DNA from: Aquisphaera giovannonii
GTDB taxonomy: Bacteria; Planctomycetota; Planctomycetia; Isosphaerales; Isosphaeraceae
Direction of reading: 5' to 3'
NCBI RefSeq assembly: GCF_008087625.1
Contig: NZ_CP042997.1
Coordinates: forward strand, 2,108,001-2,172,000
Length of the DNA: 64,000 bases
A program made the position numbers and the translations under genes. Below the pieces are notes generated by a model that was not told the DNA's origin, did no database searches, and saw only the letters and a program-made list of their open reading frames with translations. Below are positions 58,611-64,000 of this stretch, piece by piece. Positions within the stretch are counted from its first letter, which is position 1. Every line of letters starts with the position of its first letter.

Positions 58611-59393
58611 TCACGCCCGCGCCGGCTTCACGCCCTTGACGAAGCCCCGGACGCATTCGATGCGGATGGATCCGTCGTCGAGGAGCGACGGCGCGAATCC
58701 GCGGATCGGCGGGCCGTCGAGGATCATCTCGCGGACGCGGGCCTTGGGCAGCTCGGGCGTGCCACGGTCGAACCACTCGTCGAAATCCAGGACGAACGGC
58801 TCTTCCAGGTAATGGATGCGCTCGAGCCCGGCGCGGGCGAGCAGGTCCACGAGGCCGCCGCCGGTCAGATTCCGGGTGTGCGTGCCGTCCCTCGCCCGCT
58901 CGATGGCCTCGTGCCGGCCGGCGAGCTCGCGGTCGGGGTCGGTGAGGTGGTCGTTCAGGACGAGGATGCCGCCCGGGCGGAGTAGGCTTACCTGGCGGCG
59001 GACGAAGGCCATGGGGTCGGGGACGTGGTGGAGCACGTAGCGGGACAAGGCGCCATCGAACGGGGCCAGGCCGTCGAGGTTCGCGTCGTGGAGCGAGGCC
59101 TGGTGGAACTCCGCGGCGCCCGGCTGGCCTTCGCAGCGGGCCCGGGCCCGATCGATCATCTCCCGGGAGAGGTCCACGCCCACGACGCGATAGCCCGCCT
59201 GGAGGAGCGCCGCGGAGACCAGCCCCGGGCCGCAGCCGGCGTCGAGGACGCGGCTGCCGGCCGGGAAGCCGCTGTGGCGTACCAGGCGGTCGAGGGCCAT
59301 CGGGTCGGTCTGAACGGGGGCCCGCTCGAACTGCGACGCCTGGCCGTCGAATGCGTCGGAGAGGGCCCTGTCGTGGTCGGAAGAGAAGCTCAT
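58611..59393 (-). CDS. Class I SAM-dependent methyltransferase (UbiE/arsenite-methyltransferase-like)
   Basis: A 260-residue methyltransferase. The SAM loop is VLDAGCGPGLVSAALLQAG (motif I, about residues 49-67), followed by VVGVDLSREMIDRAR (acidic residue binding the ribose), DGALSRYVLHHVPDPMAFV (motif II) and LLRPGGILVLNDHLTD (motif III). The fold and motif order match the UbiE/Methyltransf_11 group. The C-terminal 90 residues are less typical (HYLEEPFVLDFDEWFDRGT). GAGGACA precedes the start. The substrate is unknown. It faces metG across the hairpin at 58497. Confidence 0.85.
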   Translation of the reverse strand: MSFSSDHDRALSDAFDGQASQFERAPVQTDPMALDRLVRHSGFPAGSRVLDAGCGPGLVSAALLQAGYRVVGVDLSREMIDRARARCEGQPGAAEFHQASLHDANLDGLAPFDGALSRYVLHHVPDPMAFVRRQVSLLRPGGILVLNDHLTDPDRELAGRHEAIERARDGTHTRNLTGGGLVDLLARAGLERIHYLEEPFVLDFDEWFDRGTPELPKARVREMILDGPPIRGFAPSLLDDGSIRIECVRGFVKGVKPARA

Positions 59394-59457
59394 GGTGTCC
59401 TCGCGAAGGTTGCCCGCCGCCTCGCGGGAGCTGGCTCCATCCTACCGCGCCGGGCCG

Positions 59458-61755
59458 TCATTCCCCGACGGCCTCTCCCCGGATCTTCGAGTAGGACGCG
59501 CGGGCCGCGTCGTAGGCTCGCTTCGCCTCTTCTTTTTCGGAGGGGCGGATGGCACCCTCCTTCTGGGCCCAGCACCGGTCCACGGCCTTCAGACACCAGT
59601 CGGCGGAGGCTTTCGAAGCCCGGATCGGCTTGTTGCCGACGAGGACGAAGACCGGGTTCGTGTGCGACGAGGGGAGGACCCTCAGGGCGATCCAGCTCGA
59701 CGTCTTCAGCGGGACGTCGAACGTAACCTCGCGGATGGTGCCGTCCGCCTCGATCTCCTTCCGGGCCACGGCCCGGCCGTTCACGACCACCTCCACGGGC
59801 ACCGTCCGGGTCTCGCCGATCCGGGCACGCTCCAGGTCCCAGTAAGGCTTCTCCGAGAGCGGCCGCTTCCGGATCGCCCTCGCCTCGGCGGACGGGACCT
59901 TGTCCAGGAACGCGGCGACGCGGGCCTGGACCTTCACCGTGCCGGGCGCGATCAGCTTGAGCTCGCTGCCGTCCTCGCCGACGCCCCGCCCGTCGACGCG
60001 GAAGTCGATCAGGTGGCTGCGACCGTCCCCGACGTAGGAGCGGCCCTCCTTGAGCCCCTGGCACCAGCGGTCGAAGTCGAGCTGACCGTCGGGCAACTTC
60101 ACGTAGACCCGCCCCAGGCCCACGCGCTCGCCGTAGATGCAAGGGAAGTCGGTCTCGCCGCTGATCCGGGCCCTGTAGCCGCAGTTCAGCGTGTGATACC
60201 AGACGTTCAGCTCCCAGGGGGCGGGGGTGTCCACCGTGGAGATGAAGTCCACGGCGTCGTGGACGACGTCGACGACGTATTCATTCGCCCCGATCCCGTC
60301 GAACGGCGGCATCTCCAGGGAGGGGATGTCGTCCGTGGAGATCCGCAGGCCCCATCCCGAATGGGAGAAGCCCACGACCCCGCCCTGGGCCTTGCCCCAC
60401 TTCAGCACGGGCAGGTCCCAGCTCGGCCATTCCTCGATCCGGGTCGTGCCCGGGTAGTCGTCGTCCTTCAAGCGGAGCAGGCAGAGGTGCCCGGCGTGCG
60501 AGGAGGGGAAGCCGGAGACCTCGATGTCGTACCGCATGAGGTTCTCCGCCGTGGACAGTGCGTGGGTCTTGCCCTCGAAGAATTGCTTCTGGTAGTACCA
60601 GCAAGGGCCCCAGGCCAGGACGCAGCCGACGTCCAGGTCCTCGCCCTGGATGTGCCGCCACATGTCCTCCGGCTTCACGCCCTCGGTCGGGCTCTCGTAG
60701 TGGCCGCAGCCCGCCGCGTGGATGTGGTGATCGCCCGAGAACCACTTCTCATCGGCCAGGTGGATCCAGCGCTCGAGGCGGAACGATTCCTTCTGCCCTC
60801 CGCCCGGCTTGACGGTGATGGTCTTCTTCAGCCGGCGGTACTCCGGCCCCCGGGTGTACTCCACGTCGTAGACGCCGGGCGATAGCATCAGGGTCTCGCC
60901 GTCCCGGCGATAGACCTGCGGATGGAAGTAGAAGTCCGGGGCGAGCCGGCGTCCCGCGGAGGGATGGACCCGCCCCAGGCTGTCGCGGATCAGGAACTCG
61001 GCCGTGGTGGGCCGGCCGTCCACGTCGCGGACCTCGAGCGCCACGGGGACCGCCGGGTCGATGCTGAAGAGGATGTCGACGTCGCTGCGGAAGCCCAGGT
61101 CCTGCGTGCCCTGGCCGACGTTGAAGCCGATGCGCGCCTCACGCCGGCCGGCATCGCGGCTGTAGATCTCGATGATGCGGTACTCGACGAGCAGGCCGCT
61201 CAGCTCGGGCTTCAGCGGGCGGGCCTGGAACATCGCCAGGTCCATCCAGCGCTGGAGGACCTGCCCGGGGCTTACGGAGGCCTTCGGATCGGGGTTCCCC
61301 GTGGACGGCCGGAAGACCGGGGCGGCGTTGGGGCTGCTGGTCGCCAGCGCGGCGGTGACGCCGGCCTGGTTGTGCACCTTGATGAGGAAATCGGTCCACC
61401 CATCCTGGACGAGTCGCGCGGCCGCGGGGCCCTGGACCGATTTCACGCGGCTCTCCGCGTTGATCTCGACGCCGATCAGGCAGTGGGCGTCCAGGACCTG
61501 CTGGATGATCCGGACGCCCGCCTGCGGGTCGTCGCCCTCGATCGCGCGGAGGAGCCGCTCGCGGTCCCTCGGCGGCAGCGGCCGCCCGAGCATGTCGAGC
61601 GCGTCGATCACGCGTCGGGCCTGTGCGGAGAGGGGCTGGAACTCCACGCCCTGGACGACCGGCAGCGGCTCGGCGCCGGCCGGCCGGACCGCCACCAGCA
61701 CTGCCCCGACGACTGCAAGCCATGCCGATCTCGCCAGCCACAAGCGGCCGTACAT
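59458..61755 (-). CDS. Secreted CehA/McbA-family (PHP-type) metallohydrolase
   Basis: A 765-residue exported protein. The signal peptide is RSAWLAVVGAVLVAVRPAGA (cleavage near AGAEP). The N-terminal 340 residues are beta-sandwich and helical material I cannot assign. The hydrolase domain begins at WFSGDHHIHAAGCGHY, the histidine cluster that starts PHP-like CehA/McbA enzymes, and continues with GGVVGFSHSGWG, IGANEYVVDVVHD, LNCGYRARISGETDFPC and GRSYVGDGRSHLIDF. CehA-like enzymes hydrolyse esters or carbamates with metal ions; here the substrate is unknown. GGAGAGG precedes the start at 61755; the open frame upstream is not part of the protein. Confidence 0.8.
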   Translation of the reverse strand: MYGRLWLARSAWLAVVGAVLVAVRPAGAEPLPVVQGVEFQPLSAQARRVIDALDMLGRPLPPRDRERLLRAIEGDDPQAGVRIIQQVLDAHCLIGVEINAESRVKSVQGPAAARLVQDGWTDFLIKVHNQAGVTAALATSSPNAAPVFRPSTGNPDPKASVSPGQVLQRWMDLAMFQARPLKPELSGLLVEYRIIEIYSRDAGRREARIGFNVGQGTQDLGFRSDVDILFSIDPAVPVALEVRDVDGRPTTAEFLIRDSLGRVHPSAGRRLAPDFYFHPQVYRRDGETLMLSPGVYDVEYTRGPEYRRLKKTITVKPGGGQKESFRLERWIHLADEKWFSGDHHIHAAGCGHYESPTEGVKPEDMWRHIQGEDLDVGCVLAWGPCWYYQKQFFEGKTHALSTAENLMRYDIEVSGFPSSHAGHLCLLRLKDDDYPGTTRIEEWPSWDLPVLKWGKAQGGVVGFSHSGWGLRISTDDIPSLEMPPFDGIGANEYVVDVVHDAVDFISTVDTPAPWELNVWYHTLNCGYRARISGETDFPCIYGERVGLGRVYVKLPDGQLDFDRWCQGLKEGRSYVGDGRSHLIDFRVDGRGVGEDGSELKLIAPGTVKVQARVAAFLDKVPSAEARAIRKRPLSEKPYWDLERARIGETRTVPVEVVVNGRAVARKEIEADGTIREVTFDVPLKTSSWIALRVLPSSHTNPVFVLVGNKPIRASKASADWCLKAVDRCWAQKEGAIRPSEKEEAKRAYDAARASYSKIRGEAVGE

Positions 61756-61942
61756 GGGTACCTCTCCGAATGGCGAAGGTGCGATGCGGTCTCCGGCGGG
61801 CCGATCGATCCGCCGCGACCGCCCGGGGAGGTCTATTGGAGCCCCGTGGTCCCGCGAGGGCAAGGTGTCGCCGGCCTCGCGTTTCGTCGCGAACTGTAAC
61901 AATGGTCAGACCAAAAAATCAACACGCGCTGGGAGCAGCCCG

Positions 61943-61972
61943 TTGACAGAAGTGGACTTCGATCCGTATCTC
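61943..61972 (+). promoter_or_regulatory. Candidate sigma-70-type promoter for the DUF1559 gene
   Basis: TTGACA (61943-61948) is a perfect -35 match, followed after 18 bp by TATCTC (61967-61972), a fair -10. It would give a leader of about 115 bases before the gene at 62094. The rest of the 338-bp gap 61756-62093 shows a slightly AT-rich patch (AACAATGGTCAGACCAAAAA) and no gene. Confidence 0.4.
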
Positions 61973-62093
61973 TACTCGTGCCATTCGATGCGAGCCTGAC
62001 GGACATCATCATCCTCTTCCTTCCCGGATCCGGGGCCGAAGCACCGCCCCCATGCCGTTCCGGCCTGATCCGGGTACGTTCGGAGTTCCCTCC

Positions 62094-63134
62094 ATGAGAG
62101 CGTTGCGCCGCGCGTTCACGCTGATCGAGCTCCTCGTCGTCATCGCGATCATCGCCGTCCTGATCGCGCTGCTCTTGCCCGCGGTCCAATCGGCCCGCGA
62201 GGCGGCCCGGCGCATCCAGTGTACGAACAACCTGAAACAACTGGGCCTGGCGTTCCACAACTACCTGAACGCCCACAATAGCCTGCCGCCCGGGCGCATC
62301 TGGGCCCCGCGGCCCGGCAAGTCGAGCACGGATTTCCCGACCATCTTCTCGGGCGTCCAGAACACCACCTGGTTCATCCTGATGCTCCCGCTCATCGAGC
62401 AGACGAACCTTGCGAACTCGTTCAATTTCACGCTCGGTGCCGAGGGCTACTACGGGCCGGGGCTGGCGCCGGCGGCCGGCTTCTTCGCCAACTCCACCGT
62501 GAGCGCCACCAAGATCTCGTCCTTCCAGTGCCCCAGCGACCGCGACGAGCACTTCCAGATCAACCCCGGCTATCAGGGCGGCGTCCTGAGCGGCCCGATC
62601 CTGACGAAGGGCAACTATGCGGTGAGCTGGGGCAACACCGACTGGGGCCAGAATTACAGCTCCGACCTGGGCGCCCAGTACATGCGTTCCGCCTTCGGCC
62701 ATGCCGGGAACATCTCGATCGCGTCGATCACCGACGGCACCAGCAATACTGTCTTCACCGCGGAGGTCCTTCAGGGGCAGACGAACGACATCCGCGGCGT
62801 GATGTGGTCGATCGTGCCCGGCGGGTCGTCGTTCATGACGCGGTTCACGCCCAACGGGCTGAAGGACTACCTGAACCTCACCAACGGCGGCGACTACCTC
62901 AACAACGACCCCGGGCTCTTCTGCACGAGCGAGCCGGTCCAGCAGCTCCCCTGCTTCCCGGGCGCCAGCGACCGCGGGGCGTTCTCGGGGGCCCGCAGCC
63001 GACACCCCGGCGGCATCAACGTGGGCATGGGGGACGGCTCCGTCCGGTTCATGAAGAACACGATCAACGCGCCGATCTGGATCGGCCTGAACACCATCGC
63101 CGGCGGCGAGGTGATCAGCGCCGACGCATACTGA
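62094..63134 (+). CDS. DUF1559-domain pseudopilin-like protein
   Basis: A 346-residue protein of the DUF1559 family, present in many copies in planctomycetes. It starts with a type IV pilin-like signal: short basic leader, FTLIELLVVIAIIAVLIALL and the helix VQSAREAARRIQCTNNLKQL, where the prepilin peptidase would cut before the phenylalanine. The body shows the family landmarks NSLPPG, TGTSNT-like TDGTSNTVFTAE, and the end motif SRHPGGINVGMGDGSVRFM. It is probably exported by a type II-like system and surface-located. Function is unknown. The start at 62094 has GGAG eight bases upstream; the frame before it is dropped. Four cysteines may form disulfides. Confidence 0.92.
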   Translation: MRALRRAFTLIELLVVIAIIAVLIALLLPAVQSAREAARRIQCTNNLKQLGLAFHNYLNAHNSLPPGRIWAPRPGKSSTDFPTIFSGVQNTTWFILMLPLIEQTNLANSFNFTLGAEGYYGPGLAPAAGFFANSTVSATKISSFQCPSDRDEHFQINPGYQGGVLSGPILTKGNYAVSWGNTDWGQNYSSDLGAQYMRSAFGHAGNISIASITDGTSNTVFTAEVLQGQTNDIRGVMWSIVPGGSSFMTRFTPNGLKDYLNLTNGGDYLNNDPGLFCTSEPVQQLPCFPGASDRGAFSGARSRHPGGINVGMGDGSVRFMKNTINAPIWIGLNTIAGGEVISADAY

Positions 63135-63410
63135 CCGCCGATCGTCCTTCGCCCGGGGGCCGGCCCGCCGGAGTGCCCCCCCGGGCGGTTCAGGGCCGCC
63201 CACGCCGAGCATCCCGGACAGCCCGAAAGCGATGAGGCGGGGCGGCGAGACTGTCCTTGCCAGGTGCTCCCGATTGGAGTAAGGTCCCCGCGCGAACGGC
63301 CCTGGTCCCGTCGAGCGGGGGACTCCCCGTCTCGAAGCCGGCGCACGGCGATGGCCATGACGGCCTCGGTCTCGGGCGCATGGCCGCCCGCGAGGAATGG
63401 GAGGATCCCT

Positions 63411-64000
63411 TTGAAACGCCGTCGTTTGTGCTGGCTGGGACGGCTCTCGATCCTGGGGCTGGGACTATCCCCGGGCCTGCTCTGGGTCCTGATCGTCCTC
63501 GTCGCGCCCACGAACTGGGCGCGCCGCCATGTCATCGCCGCGCTCGAAGCCTCCAGCGGCAGGGCGGTCGAGCTGGACAGCCTGGGCGTCTGCCTGGGGG
63601 GCAACGTCTCGCTCTCCGGGCTTCGCATCGCCTCGCCCTCCAGCCGGGACCGCCCCTGGCTGGATGCCCGGCAAGTCCAGCTCGACGTCAGCCTGATCCA
63701 GCTCCTCCGCGGGAGGTTCGATCCCACCTCGCTGGACGTCGAGGACGCCACCCTCAGGGTCTTGCGGCGACGGGACGGCAGCCTCGAGATCGCCGACTCC
63801 TCGCGTGAGGCACGCGCCCCGGCCAACGACCAGGCCGGCCGTGCAAGCTGCGCCCCGGCGAGGCTGGCGGCGAAGCTTCACAACCTCCGCCTCGAAGTCG
63901 TCGACGAGCCGGACTCGAGCGTCCTCGCCCTCGAGGACGTGAGCGGGGATGGCCTGTGGGAGCGTGAGGGGGGCCTCTCCACCAGCCTCTTCGGGCGCTG
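63411..64000 (+). CDS. AsmA/TamB-like membrane-anchored protein, N-terminal part (cut by window edge)
   Basis: An open frame running off the right edge; about 196 codons are visible. It starts with a basic head and one membrane segment (LSPGLLWVLIVLVAP). The usual AsmA opening follows: RRHVIAALEASSGRAVELDS, with LGGNVSLSGLRIASPS and VQLDVSLIQLLRGRFDPTSL, then LDVEDATLRVLRRRDGSLEI. This is the beta-groove unit of AsmA/DUF748-type proteins that handle lipids or outer-membrane biogenesis. The start is taken as a TTG at 63411 because GGGAGG lies six bases upstream; an in-frame ATG at 63357 lacks one. The gap 63135-63410 before it shows no gene. Confidence 0.6.
   Translation, partial: MKRRRLCWLGRLSILGLGLSPGLLWVLIVLVAPTNWARRHVIAALEASSGRAVELDSLGVCLGGNVSLSGLRIASPSSRDRPWLDARQVQLDVSLIQLLRGRFDPTSLDVEDATLRVLRRRDGSLEIADSSREARAPANDQAGRASCAPARLAAKLHNLRLEVVDEPDSSVLALEDVSGDGLWEREGGLSTSLFGR

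Noticed and set aside
63357-63410. ATG at 63357 as the start of the AsmA-like gene
   Set aside because: It has no ribosome site, whereas the TTG at 63411 has GGGAGG six bases upstream and begins a normal basic head plus membrane segment.
1-64000. CRISPR arrays, tRNA and rRNA genes
   Set aside because: No series of direct repeats with regular spacers and no cloverleaf or rRNA-like stretch was seen by eye. A tRNAscan or Infernal run would settle small RNAs.

Overview
This window is very GC-rich DNA, and its gene content points to a planctomycete, most likely of the Isosphaeraceae type. The markers are a DUF1501 / PPC-domain / DUF1549-DUF1553 / cytochrome-WD40 gene set, a DUF1559 pseudopilin-like protein, a PEP-CTERM protein, Tat-exported Gfo/Idh/MocA and DUF1501 proteins, and a Ser/Thr kinase with a C-terminal membrane anchor. 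This assignment is inferred from gene families, not from a marker-gene comparison.

Layout. 1-2516 (minus): type VI secretion genes tssK-tssL-tssM, with tssM running off the left edge. 2685-10555: Tat-exported oxidoreductase, DUF1570-like metalloprotease, a short SecA-like ATPase, an FtsQ-like protein and murB (a piece of a cell-wall/division cluster), then a zinc-ribbon membrane protein. 10851-18169: a large secreted protein of unknown function, a CorA-type transporter overlapping a small lipoprotein gene, a GXGXG-domain protein and a secreted helical-repeat protein. 18670-23478 (plus): MBL-fold hydrolase, class III aminotransferase, an unrecognised metalloenzyme-like protein and an enoyl-CoA hydratase. 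23571-24352: an ankyrin-repeat gene between two REP-like hairpins. 24500-33414 (minus): a four-gene surface/cytochrome operon. 33834-41145: a PF10091 glycoside-hydrolase-like protein, and a divergent tight operon of core-MetE-like protein, UlaG-like lactonase, xylulokinase and a family-39 glycosyltransferase.

41231-50768 is an insertion-sequence island. An ISAs1 element (41719-45566) contains an IS1380 element (41886-44498), which contains an IS5 element (41936-42933). Next come two unrelated IS4-type elements (45634-47173 and 47256-48685), each inserted at the loop of a palindromic hairpin. An ISL3-like element (49057-50593) then interrupts a small membrane-protein gene whose frameshifted paralogue lies at the other end of the island. 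Removing each nested element and one copy of its target duplication restores reading frames exactly, so the order of insertion can be read from the sequence.

51144-64000: methyltransferase, ispG, Ser/Thr kinase, a zinc-ribbon/DUF5658-like membrane protein, a PEP-CTERM protein, metG, a second methyltransferase behind a perfect 29-bp-arm hairpin, a secreted CehA/McbA-type metallohydrolase, a DUF1559 protein and the start of an AsmA-like protein cut by the right edge. I found no rRNA, tRNA or CRISPR array.
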